The notes under the pieces are model-generated. The model had not been told where the DNA came from. It did no database searches and worked only from the letters and a program-made list of their open reading frames with translations. From assembly GCA_018374355.1 (NCBI GenBank), contig JAHAFI010000030.1, positions 1-38,779 on the forward strand: a stretch of 38,779 bases of DNA, read 5' to 3'. Position numbers and translations under genes: made by a program. Numbering within the stretch: position 1 is the first letter of the stretch; each line of letters starts with the position of its first letter. Shown one piece after another: positions 32,519-38,779 of the stretch. This DNA is from Clostridiales bacterium. GTDB taxonomy: Bacteria; Bacillota; Clostridia; Lachnospirales; Lachnospiraceae.

Positions 32519-33304
32519 ATGGCAAAATTTGTTACAATTGGTGAAAGACTTTCCACCACAGCTCCGGCAGTAAACAAAGCATTCCTTGAAAGAGATCCGG
32601 AACCAATCCTGAAAAGAGCAAAACAGCAGCTTGATGCTGGCGCAACTTATCTGGATGTAAATATCGGACCTGCAGAAGGATATGGCGAAGACCTGATGAA
32701 ATGGGCTGTTCAGCTTCTTCAGGAAAACTTCGACAACGTTCCGCTGGCACTGGATACTTCAAATAAAAAAGCGATCGAAGCTGGTATTTCTGTATACAAC
32801 AGAAGCAAAGGAAAACCGATCGTTAACTCCGCAGATGCTGCCGGAAGAATCGAAAACATCGATCTGGCTGCAGCTAATGATGCAATCGTAATTGCTCTGT
32901 GTAACGGTGAAGGTATTGCAGCAGATAACGATGAGCGTATGGCTTTCCTGCAGACACTTCTGGAAAGAGGTATGGAGCATGGCATGTCTGAGACAGATAT
33001 GTGGTTTGACCCGCTGTTCCTTGTTGTAAAAGGAATGCAGGACAAACAGATGGAAGTTCTTGAATTCATCAAAATGATCTCCGATATGGGTCTGAACTCT
33101 ACAGGTGGTCTGTCCAATAACTCTAACGGTATGCCTAAGCATATCCGTCCGATCATGGACTCTGCACTGGTTGCTATGTGTATGATGAATGGTCTGACAT
33201 CTGCAATCGTAAACCCGAATGACCTGCGTCTGATGGAAACCATCAAATCCTGTGACGTATTCAAAAACAATACTCTGTATGCAGATTCTTATCTGGAACT
33301 GTAA
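32519..33304 (+). CDS. acsE: Methyl-THF:corrinoid iron-sulfur protein methyltransferase
   Basis: AcsE transfers the methyl group from methyl-THF to Co(I) of the AcsCD protein. The 261-aa protein is a pterin-binding TIM barrel of the usual size (about 262 aa), with TIGERLSTTAP at the start, the conserved DAGATYLDVNIGPAEG, VPLALDTSN, PIVNSADA and the NSTGGLSNNSNGMP segment containing the substrate-binding Asn. AAAGGAG lies 8 nt before ATG 32519; a frame starting at 32447 includes the hairpin and is rejected. It is the last gene before the operon terminator. Confidence 0.96.
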   Translation: MAKFVTIGERLSTTAPAVNKAFLERDPEPILKRAKQQLDAGATYLDVNIGPAEGYGEDLMKWAVQLLQENFDNVPLALDTSNKKAIEAGISVYNRSKGKPIVNSADAAGRIENIDLAAANDAIVIALCNGEGIAADNDERMAFLQTLLERGMEHGMSETDMWFDPLFLVVKGMQDKQMEVLEFIKMISDMGLNSTGGLSNNSNGMPKHIRPIMDSALVAMCMMNGLTSAIVNPNDLRLMETIKSCDVFKNNTLYADSYLEL

Positions 33305-33306
33305 TC

Positions 33307-33347
33307 GTTACAGTAGTAGCCTGAAAGGCTGAATAGTTATCTGTAAT
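33307..33347. repeat. GTAACTRTTCAG-type element, copy C
   Basis: GTTACAG (33307-33313) pairs with CTGTAAT (33341-33347) around an AGCCT/AGGCT hairpin. It shares GAAAGGCTGAATAGTTA (33323-33339) exactly with copy B at 13942-13958, 17 nt in a row. Confidence 0.5.
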
Positions 33348-33386
33348 CAGAACAGGAGTTGCGGCTGTCCGTGATTTCGCAAGACA

Positions 33387-33421
33387 GGCTGTGTCGGCAG
33401 TGATGCCGGCATGGCCTTTTT
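33387..33421 (+). terminator. Terminator of the acs operon
   Basis: A 13-bp stem (33387-33399 with 33404-33416, all positions paired with three G-U) and a GTGA loop are followed by TTTTT. It ends the transcript that starts near 23326. Confidence 0.85.
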
Positions 33422-33468
33422 GGGATGTTATCTTATTTCAAAATCAGATAACAGGCATTTGTTGGGGT

Positions 33469-33497
33469 GTCTCTTAATAGATAGATTATGAAGAGAC
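33469..33497 (+). promoter_or_regulatory. Inverted repeat just upstream of the AGCS transporter
   Basis: GTCTCTT (33469-33475) and AAGAGAC (33491-33497) form a perfect 7-bp inverted repeat with a 15-nt centre, ending 1 nt before the ribosome binding site. It could be an operator or an RNA stem. A further 8-bp stem, TGTTATCT/AGATAACA (33426-33433 with 33446-33453), precedes it. No convincing promoter was found. Confidence 0.4.
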
Positions 33498-33512
33498 AAG
33501 GAGCAGATGTTT

Positions 33513-34952
33513 ATGCTGGAGATTATTGGAAAGGCAAATGAAAGGGTAAGCGAATGGATCTGGGGACTGCCGATGCTGGCCTTACTGGTAGGAACCGGAG
33601 TGGCAATGACAGTGCTGACGAAAGGATTTCAGATTACGCATTTAGGCCATTGGATGAAGCATACCTTAGGAAAAATTTTCACTGATGCGGAAACCAGAAA
33701 ACATACTTCGGAAACCGACAAATCCATCTCTCAGTTTCAGGCAATCTGTACGGCTTTGGCCTCCACGCTGGGAACGGGAAATATTGTGGGAGTGGCCTCG
33801 GCTCTGATCTATGGAGGACCGGGAGCAATCTTCTGGATGTGGGTGGTGGCCTTCTTCGGGATGATGACCAGCTTTTCTGAAAATGTTCTGGGAATCTGTT
33901 ACCGGAGAAAAAACAGCGAGGGTGAGTGGTGCGGCGGGGCCATGTACTATCTCAGGGATGGAGTGGGGGCAAAAAAGGGCTGGAAAAAGGCAGGAAGTAT
34001 TTTGGGCGGGATGTTCGCCGTATGCTGCCTTCTGGCTTCCTTTGGAATGGGAAATATGAGTCAGGCCAATTCTGTGGCAGGAAATATGGAGGCGGCCTTT
34101 GGCATACCGCCTTTTTTGACGGGAGTCCTTTTGATGGGATTTACCGGAATGGTGATTCTGGGAGGAATCGGAAGAATTGCCTCTGTGACGGAGAAAATGG
34201 TACCCTTTATGGCGCTGGTCTATATGGGCGGCACCATCATCGTCTGTGCTGCTCATATGGACAGAATGGGGGCGGCTCTGGAGGCCATTTTTAAAGGCGC
34301 TTTCGGTAAAACGGCAGTGGGCGGAGGAATCGTAGGTTCCGGTATCAGAATGTCCCTGAATTGGGGAATGCGCCGGGGAGTATTTTCCAACGAAGCGGGG
34401 CTTGGTTCCGCGGTAATCGCCCATTCCAATTCCAATGTGAAAGAACCGGTACAGCAGGGGATGTGGGGAATCTTCAATGTGTTTGTTGATACCATTGTAG
34501 TGTGTACTCTTACGGCTCTTGCGATTTTAACCTCCGGTCTGGTAGATCTGAATACGGGGCAGGTGATTGGCAGCGGAGAGGACTCTGCCTTGATGGGCGC
34601 GGTATTCGGTACGGTTTTCGGAAAGGCGGGACCAGCTTTTGTGGCCGTCGCAATTTTTCTTTTTGCTTTTGCTACGATACTGGGCTGGAGCTATTATGGA
34701 ACGAAGGCATATGAGTATCTGTTCGGGCTGAAATCCCTTCTGTTTTACCGTCTTTTATTTATCGGGGGAACCCTGTTTGGCGCAGTTCTCAGTCTGGAGC
34801 TTGTATGGGGACTGTCAGATACCTTTAACGGCCTGATGGCTGTTCCGAATCTGGTGGGAATACTGGTGCTCTCCCCGGTTGTCTGCCGGGAAACAGAGGA
34901 CTATGTAAAGAGAAAGATCCGGCGGAAGACTTCCGGTACTGTTCAATGGTAA
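33513..34952 (+). CDS. Alanine/glycine:cation symporter (AGCS family)
   Basis: AGCS proteins take up alanine or glycine with Na+ or H+. The 479-aa membrane protein has about ten hydrophobic helices and the family signatures GTGNIVGVASALIYGGPGAI and WMWVVAFFGMMTSFSENVLG near the N-terminus, and RRGVFSNEAGLGSAVIAHS in the middle. AAGGAG favours ATG 33513 (spacing 9) over ATG 33507 (spacing 3). It is wedged between the acs terminator and the acsV promoter, so it is co-oriented with, but transcribed apart from, the acs genes. Its substrate cannot be read from sequence; glycine would make sense as a C1 source for folate metabolism, by inference. Confidence 0.92.
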   Translation: MLEIIGKANERVSEWIWGLPMLALLVGTGVAMTVLTKGFQITHLGHWMKHTLGKIFTDAETRKHTSETDKSISQFQAICTALASTLGTGNIVGVASALIYGGPGAIFWMWVVAFFGMMTSFSENVLGICYRRKNSEGEWCGGAMYYLRDGVGAKKGWKKAGSILGGMFAVCCLLASFGMGNMSQANSVAGNMEAAFGIPPFLTGVLLMGFTGMVILGGIGRIASVTEKMVPFMALVYMGGTIIVCAAHMDRMGAALEAIFKGAFGKTAVGGGIVGSGIRMSLNWGMRRGVFSNEAGLGSAVIAHSNSNVKEPVQQGMWGIFNVFVDTIVVCTLTALAILTSGLVDLNTGQVIGSGEDSALMGAVFGTVFGKAGPAFVAVAIFLFAFATILGWSYYGTKAYEYLFGLKSLLFYRLLFIGGTLFGAVLSLELVWGLSDTFNGLMAVPNLVGILVLSPVVCRETEDYVKRKIRRKTSGTVQW

Positions 34953-34966
34953 TATTCCGCGAAGTG

Positions 34967-34995
34967 TGTTGCTGTGAATGAAATGAACAGCAACA
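34967..34995 (+). terminator. Possible weak terminator after the AGCS transporter
   Basis: A perfect 9-bp stem (34967-34975 with 34987-34995) with an 11-nt loop is followed by GATTTCCCCTTTT, an interrupted T-tract. Confidence 0.45.
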
Positions 34996-35010
34996 GATTT
35001 CCCCTTTTCA

Positions 35011-35039
35011 TTGACGATTTTTACGAATTGTGGTATTTT
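35011..35039 (+). promoter_or_regulatory. Promoter of acsV with extended -10
   Basis: TTGACG (35011-35016) and TATTTT (35034-35039) are 17 bp apart, and TGG immediately before the -10 gives an extended -10 element. The leader to acsV would be about 66 nt. Confidence 0.6.
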
Positions 35040-35046
35040 ATAAGAG

Positions 35047-35081
35047 ACATATATGTTAAAATTTGCTATGACGATAGCAAA
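35047..35081 (+). promoter_or_regulatory. Palindrome and hairpin in the acsV leader
   Basis: ACATATATGT (35047-35056) is a 10-bp palindrome at the expected transcription start. TTTGCTAT (35062-35069) pairs perfectly with ATAGCAAA (35074-35081) around GACG. Either could be an operator or a 5' stabilising stem. Confidence 0.4.
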
Positions 35082-35111
35082 CCCCGAAAGAAAAAAAGAG
35101 AGGCTTAAATC

Positions 35112-37046
35112 ATGTTTAAAGTAACTTTTCGTTTCGAAAGCGGCGAAGCGGTAGAAGCGTTTGCAGCCGCTGAAGAGAATCTTCTGGAGGTTGCCAGAAA
35201 AACCAATGTTGCAATTGATGCCCCCTGTTCCGGCAACGGCTCCTGCGGTAAGTGCAGGGTAAAGTTATTGAACGGAACTCTGGATTCCCCGAGAACCAGA
35301 CATATTTCAGAGGAAGAATATGCAGAGGGATGGAGATTGTCCTGCTGCAGTAAGATTGAAAGCGACGTGGAAGTGGAAGTTCCCGATATCGCATCCGCAT
35401 ACCGCAGCAGAATGAAAGTTGCGGATTTAAGTTCAAAGGAAGAGGTTGCCATCTTCGAGAACGCGAAAGCGGATGTAGAGGGAGCAGGACTCCAGCTAAA
35501 AAATGACATGGAACTTCTGGATGTGACCATGGATGTGCCGTCTTTGGACGATACCATGCCGGATAACGAAAGACTGATGCGTGCCCTGAAAAAACAGACG
35601 GGCGCCAATATTGTCAGACTTCCTTATACGGTAATCCGAAAGCTGGCGGATGTACTCCGGGAGAGTGATTTCTCCATTCGCTGTGTGGTAGGAAGAACAG
35701 GCAGCAGCAAAAATCTTTTTGTATATGACGTATTCCCGAAAGAGGAAGAAGTGGTTATCGGAGGACTGGCGGTGGATATCGGAACGACTACGGTTTCCGC
35801 ACTGCTGATCAATATGGTGACCGGTGAGATTCTGGGTAAAGCATCCTCCGGAAACGGGCAGATCCGTTACGGAGCTGACGTCATCAACCGGATCATTGAA
35901 TCCACAAAGCCGGGAGGAAAGAATAAACTCCAGAAAGCGGTGATTGAGGAGACTATCAATCCTTTGGTAGCTCAGATGTGTCGTTCGGCAAAATTCCCGA
36001 AACAGCGCATCTACCGGATGTGTGTGGCGGCGAATACCACCATGAACCATCTGTTTGCAGGAATCAATGCAGATCCTGTGCGTATGGAGCCTTATATCCC
36101 TACGTTCTTTAAGACTAATTCCCTGTATGCGCTGGATTTGGGCATTTCCATCAATCCTGACGCGCATATTATCATCGCACCGAATATCGGAAGCTACGTA
36201 GGCGGAGATATTACTGCCGGCACGCTGGTAAGCATGATCTGGAACAAACCGGAATTTTCCCTGTTCATTGATCTGGGAACCAATGGCGAGCTGGTATTCG
36301 GCAATTCCGACTTTATGATGAGCTGTGCCTGCTCTGCGGGACCGGCTTTTGAGGGCGGAGACATTAGCTGCGGTATGCGGGCTACAGACGGAGCCATCGA
36401 GGCCTGCACCATCGACAAAGAGACGATGGAACCCACCTTCCAGGTGGTAGGTGACGAGGGACAGAAACCCATCGGACTTTGCGGTTCCGGTATCATTGAT
36501 GTGATCAGTGAGCTGTATTCTGCAGGTATCATCAATCCGAAAGGAAAATTTGTCCGTGAGGGCGAGAGGGTCCGCCATGATAAATACGGTATGGGAAGCT
36601 ATGTGCTTGCTTTTGCAAAAGATGCGGGAGCAGAGAAGGATGTAGAGATTACAGAGGTGGATATCGACAATTTCATCCGGGCAAAGGGTGCTATTTTCTC
36701 AGCTATCCGGACCATGCTCAGTTCTCTGGACTTTGATATTTCCATGATTGAGAGTGTTTATGTTGCCGGAGGAATCGGAAGCGGTATCAATATGAGAAAT
36801 GCCGTGAATATCGGCATGTTCCCGGATATTCCGCTGGAGATGTTCCATTATATCGGAAATTCCTCTCTGTCCGGAGCTTATGCGATGCTGCTATCTAAAG
36901 ATGCAGAGCGCAAGACATATGAGGTGGCAAGCAATATGACCTATCTGGAACTGAGTACAGTGCCGGGTTATATGGATGAATTTGTGGCTGCCTGCTTTAT
37001 CCCCCATACGGATACAACGATGTTTCCATCTGTAGTACAGGGATAG
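35112..37046 (+). CDS. acsV: Reductive activator of the corrinoid iron-sulfur protein (AcsV/RACo)
   Basis: AcsV reduces over-oxidised Co(II) of AcsCD back to Co(I), coupling electron transfer to ATP hydrolysis. The 644-aa protein has an N-terminal [2Fe-2S] ferredoxin domain (Cys39, Cys45, Cys48 in CSGNGSCGKC and Cys78 or 79 in SCCS), a linker and middle domain (about 90-210), and an ASKHA-type ATPase with AVDIGTTTVSALLIN near 218, AANTTMNHLF, LFIDLGTNGELV and YVAGGIGSGIN. AGAGAGG precedes the start. It has its own promoter, so its level may be set apart from that of AcsCD. Confidence 0.95.
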   Translation: MFKVTFRFESGEAVEAFAAAEENLLEVARKTNVAIDAPCSGNGSCGKCRVKLLNGTLDSPRTRHISEEEYAEGWRLSCCSKIESDVEVEVPDIASAYRSRMKVADLSSKEEVAIFENAKADVEGAGLQLKNDMELLDVTMDVPSLDDTMPDNERLMRALKKQTGANIVRLPYTVIRKLADVLRESDFSIRCVVGRTGSSKNLFVYDVFPKEEEVVIGGLAVDIGTTTVSALLINMVTGEILGKASSGNGQIRYGADVINRIIESTKPGGKNKLQKAVIEETINPLVAQMCRSAKFPKQRIYRMCVAANTTMNHLFAGINADPVRMEPYIPTFFKTNSLYALDLGISINPDAHIIIAPNIGSYVGGDITAGTLVSMIWNKPEFSLFIDLGTNGELVFGNSDFMMSCACSAGPAFEGGDISCGMRATDGAIEACTIDKETMEPTFQVVGDEGQKPIGLCGSGIIDVISELYSAGIINPKGKFVREGERVRHDKYGMGSYVLAFAKDAGAEKDVEITEVDIDNFIRAKGAIFSAIRTMLSSLDFDISMIESVYVAGGIGSGINMRNAVNIGMFPDIPLEMFHYIGNSSLSGAYAMLLSKDAERKTYEVASNMTYLELSTVPGYMDEFVAACFIPHTDTTMFPSVVQG

Positions 37047-37053
37047 GAAAATA

Positions 37054-37091
37054 CAGTCCGGCGTTTCCAAAAAGAAGGAGATGCCGGACTG
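37054..37091 (+). other. Intercistronic hairpin between acsV and the DUF3786 gene
   Basis: CAGTCCGGC (37054-37062) pairs perfectly with GCCGGACTG (37083-37091) around a 20-nt loop that itself may form a GTTTCC/GGAGAT inner pairing. No T-tract follows, as with the other hairpins in this pathway region. Confidence 0.5.
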
Positions 37092-37148
37092 CCATAGTGT
37101 GTATTGCTTTCGGGCAGATGACGTAAACAGGTGTAAGGAGAGACAACA

Positions 37149-37790
37149 ATGGAATTGCAGTATGAGAAGGACAGTAAGGAAAGGATTCCTTATGAGCATT
37201 ATATGGAGCTGTTTCAGAAGGCAGATCCGGCAGAGATCAGCCAGAGAACGGGAATTCCTTATGATGCAGAAACAAAAACATTTACACTGCGTCTGATGGG
37301 GGTGACTTATCAGATTAAACATCCGGAATACGAGGTAACTCATATACAGGAAGACCAGATCGGATATTATCCGCTGGAATCAGCAGTCAATGCAAGAATT
37401 TTGGTACTCCGCTATCTGGTGGAAGGCCATGAGGCGCCAACAACGGGAAAATTCCTCACTTACCGGGAAACCCCTTGGGGAACGGTCTACCTGAAACAGT
37501 TTCAGGGCAGATGCCTGATGCGGTTTGCCTTTGGATTCGGCAACAAACAGGAACAGTTTCAGAGGGCAATGGAAAAGATCGGCGCCCAAAAACTGTCCCA
37601 CGGAGATATTGCCTATGAATTTGAATTTTTAAATGGTTTCCGTCTCCAGATGATTTTATGGGCGGGTGATGATGAATTTCCTCCATCTTCCCAGATTTTG
37701 TTCTCCGACAATTTTCCGATTGCTTTTCAGGCGGAGGACATGGCAGTGGTGGGAGACATTACCATCACGATGATCAAAGCGTTATCGTAA
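37149..37790 (+). CDS. DUF3786-domain protein
   Basis: This 213-aa soluble protein belongs to the uncharacterised DUF3786 family, whose members I know from acetogens and other corrinoid-dependent anaerobes. Visible features are the N-terminal helical segment PYEHYMELFQKADPAEISQR, a beta-rich middle (TFTLRLMGVTYQIKHPEYEV) and a C-terminal half with GDIAYEFEFLNGFRLQMILW and ILFSDNFPIAFQAEDM, which suggests a compact alpha/beta fold. It has no metal-binding Cys pattern and no membrane helix. It follows acsV by about 100 nt in the same direction with AAGGAG before ATG, so a role in corrinoid or folate handling is likely, by context. Confidence 0.75.
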   Translation: MELQYEKDSKERIPYEHYMELFQKADPAEISQRTGIPYDAETKTFTLRLMGVTYQIKHPEYEVTHIQEDQIGYYPLESAVNARILVLRYLVEGHEAPTTGKFLTYRETPWGTVYLKQFQGRCLMRFAFGFGNKQEQFQRAMEKIGAQKLSHGDIAYEFEFLNGFRLQMILWAGDDEFPPSSQILFSDNFPIAFQAEDMAVVGDITITMIKALS

Positions 37791-37814
37791 CTGACAGATA
37801 GTTGCGGTAGGATG

Positions 37815-37843
37815 CACACAAACTGTGATTATGCAGTTTGGTG
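37815..37843 (+). other. Hairpin upstream of the THF riboswitch
   Basis: A 10-bp stem with one bulged A (37815-37825 with 37834-37843, core AAACTG/CAGTTT) has an 8-nt loop and no T-tract. It separates the DUF3786 gene from the riboswitch leader. Confidence 0.4.
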
Positions 37844-37897
37844 ACAGCAGATAACTAAGAAAATAAGGCGTTACACAATCCGTAAAGGAGAAAAATA

Positions 37898-38077
37898 ATG
37901 TGTAAGTATAGTAGAGTAAGTATTGCGCGTAAAGTGTCACAGGATGGGAAGTTGCCTGTGGACGAAGGAAACCGTGAAATCTTTCCACGATGTAATGCTG
38001 CGTCCGCTACTGCATTGAAGATAGATTCAGAAAGCTCTCTTTCTGCCTTTGGTGTAGTAAACTACTATGCCGGGTAA
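37898..38077 (+). CDS. Possible 59-codon ORF running through the THF riboswitch
   Basis: ATG 37898 has a good AAAGGAG (37884-37890) 7 nt upstream and opens a frame of 59 codons (starting MCKYSRVSIARKV, ending GVVNYYAG) that crosses the whole aptamer and stops at TAA 38075-38077, 14 nt before the folT start. The product resembles nothing I know. The frame may simply be open by chance in the riboswitch sequence, but the ribosome binding site and the stop position next to folT make translation worth testing. Confidence 0.25.
   Translation: MCKYSRVSIARKVSQDGKLPVDEGNREIFPRCNAASATALKIDSESSLSAFGVVNYYAG
37909..38012 (+). promoter_or_regulatory. Tetrahydrofolate (THF-I) riboswitch
   Basis: The aptamer core is recognisable: GTAGAGTAAGTATTGCGCGT then AAAGTG, GGATGGGAAGTTG, GGACGAAGG, and the 3' block AATGCTGCGTCCGCTAC. 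P1 pairs 37909-37914 with 38007-38012, and CACAGG/CCTGTG (37938-37943 with 37955-37960) forms the next helix. It lies directly upstream of the folate transporter gene folT, the standard location for this riboswitch class in Firmicutes. Folate excess should lower folT expression. Confidence 0.85.
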
Positions 38078-38085
38078 AAGGAGAG
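38028..38085 (+). promoter_or_regulatory. Expression platform sequestering the folT ribosome binding site
   Basis: CTCTCTTT (38035-38042) can pair over 8 bp with AAGGAGAG (38078-38085), which contains the folT Shine-Dalgarno. The same strand can instead form a perfect 7-bp hairpin, CAGAAAG/CTTTCTG (38028-38034 with 38039-38045), that frees the site. The two folds are mutually exclusive, which suggests translational rather than terminator-based control. Confidence 0.55.
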
Positions 38086-38091
38086 ATACTT

Positions 38092-38631
38092 ATGAAAAAA
38101 CTGAATATTAAAACTGTCGTATTTGCAGGGGTTTTGGTTGCAATGAATCTGATTCTGGCGAGAGTACTTGCTATCAATATAGGAACAACTCTGAGGATTA
38201 CTCTCAGCAGCACTCCTATTTTTCTTGCAGGACTTTGGCTGGGACCTTTGACAGGTGGAATCTGCGGCGGCGCAGCGGACTTATTGGGATGCCTGATTCA
38301 GGGCTATGCACCGAATCCGTTCATTTTGGTGGCGTCTGTGCTGGCAGGCGTACTTCCGGGAATCTTTAAGCAGTATGTATTCCATGACAAAATCAATACA
38401 TGGAAAATCGCCGTGATTGTTGCAGTGCACGGCCTGATCGGTTCTCTGGGCTTTACTACTGTGGGTCTTCATATTTATTATGGAACCCCATGGTCTGTAC
38501 TGTATACAACAAGAACGATTCAGACGGTGGCGCTGGTAATCGCTAATACTATTCTGGTATCCATTTTATACCAGAGCGTATTGACCAGCTTTGTGACACA
38601 GACATTTGCACCGAAAAGAATAACGAAATAA
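38092..38631 (+). CDS. folT: ECF folate transporter S component FolT
   Basis: FolT is the folate-binding membrane subunit that works with a shared energy-coupling (EcfAAT) module. The 179-aa protein has six hydrophobic helices typical of S components; the N-terminal region NIKTVVFAGVLVAMNLILAR and ALINIGTTLRITLSSTPIF-like segment (INIGTTLRITLSSTPIFLAG), then LGPLTGGICGGAADLLG, match the FolT group. Control by a THF riboswitch and position next to fhs confirm the substrate. AAAGGAG lies 8 nt before ATG. The Ecf module genes are not in this window. Confidence 0.9.
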   Translation: MKKLNIKTVVFAGVLVAMNLILARVLAINIGTTLRITLSSTPIFLAGLWLGPLTGGICGGAADLLGCLIQGYAPNPFILVASVLAGVLPGIFKQYVFHDKINTWKIAVIVAVHGLIGSLGFTTVGLHIYYGTPWSVLYTTRTIQTVALVIANTILVSILYQSVLTSFVTQTFAPKRITK

Positions 38632-38684
38632 AACTATGCATCCTTTCGGCGGAAAGCCGATGGAAATAGAAGGAGGTAACTATT

Positions 38685-38779
38685 ATGGGCTACAAAACAG
38701 ACATTGAAATCGCACAGGAGTGCGAAGCGCTTCCGATTACTGAGATCGCGAAAAAAGCAGGTATCGATGACAAATATCT
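38685..38779 (+). CDS. fhs: Formate-tetrahydrofolate ligase, 5' end (cut by the window)
   Basis: Fhs joins formate to THF with ATP, the first folate step of the methyl branch. Only the first 31 codons are present, but MGYKTDIEIAQECEALPITE followed by IAKKAGIDDKY is characteristic of the N-terminus of this enzyme. A very strong AAGGAGGTAA (38670-38679) precedes ATG. The 53-nt gap after folT contains a small TCGGC/GCCGA hairpin (38646-38650 with 38656-38660) without a T-tract, so read-through from folT is possible. Confidence 0.92.
   Translation, partial: MGYKTDIEIAQECEALPITEIAKKAGIDDKY

Noticed and set aside
35496..36578. 360-aa open frame antisense to acsV
   Set aside because: No start signal and it opposes the conserved ATPase domain of AcsV.

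Overview
The window comes from the chromosome of a strictly anaerobic acetogenic Firmicute. Clostridial-type gene products, AGGAGG ribosome binding sites, sigma-A promoters, a MetF/MetV/RnfC2 methylene-THF reductase and a compact CODH/ACS operon point to a Lachnospiraceae acetogen, most like Blautia; the genus is an inference from gene style, not a database match.

Left part, about 1-8400 (cell surface and accessory genes): a partial gene end, an orphan HTH protein, an LCP wall ligase with UDP-galactopyranose mutase (glf), the convergent dTDP-sugar pair rfbA-rfbB, and a MerR-methyltransferase fusion divergent from a MATE exporter. 8400-18430 is housekeeping: rplS, lepB, rbgA, rnhB, yraN, pgeF, a long PRPP synthase (minus strand), then a DUF512 radical SAM protein with der, plsY and gpsA behind two tandem near-perfect sigma-A promoters.

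Right part, 18600-38779 (Wood-Ljungdahl pathway): the first block is a three-gene methylene-THF reductase operon in which an RnfC2 subunit carries a complete MetV-like N-terminus, followed by stand-alone MetV and MetF, and it ends at a strong terminator. After a minus-strand aldo/keto reductase comes the main operon: a His-rich metal-binding protein, CooT, CooC, AcsA, a second CooC-like ATPase, AcsB, AcsD, AcsC and AcsE, with a terminator at 33387-33421. It begins with a nickel-handling module and is rich in intercistronic hairpins that lack U-tracts. Then follow an AGCS amino-acid symporter, the corrinoid reactivator AcsV with its own promoter, a DUF3786 protein, a tetrahydrofolate riboswitch controlling the folate transporter FolT, and the start of formate-THF ligase (fhs) at the window edge.

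Together these genes supply folate (FolT), activate formate (Fhs), reduce methylene-THF (RnfC2-MetV-MetF), transfer the methyl group to the corrinoid protein (AcsE, AcsCD), keep the corrinoid active (AcsV), and make acetyl-CoA (AcsA, AcsB) with nickel supplied by the His-rich protein, CooT and the CooC pair. The less ordinary signals are: a foldable leader that can hide the start codon of the His-rich gene, a structured 200-nt spacer with an orphan perfect Shine-Dalgarno before cooC, the hairpin-separated acs cistrons, a small ORF running through the THF riboswitch, and a dispersed GTAACTRTTCAG inverted-repeat element.
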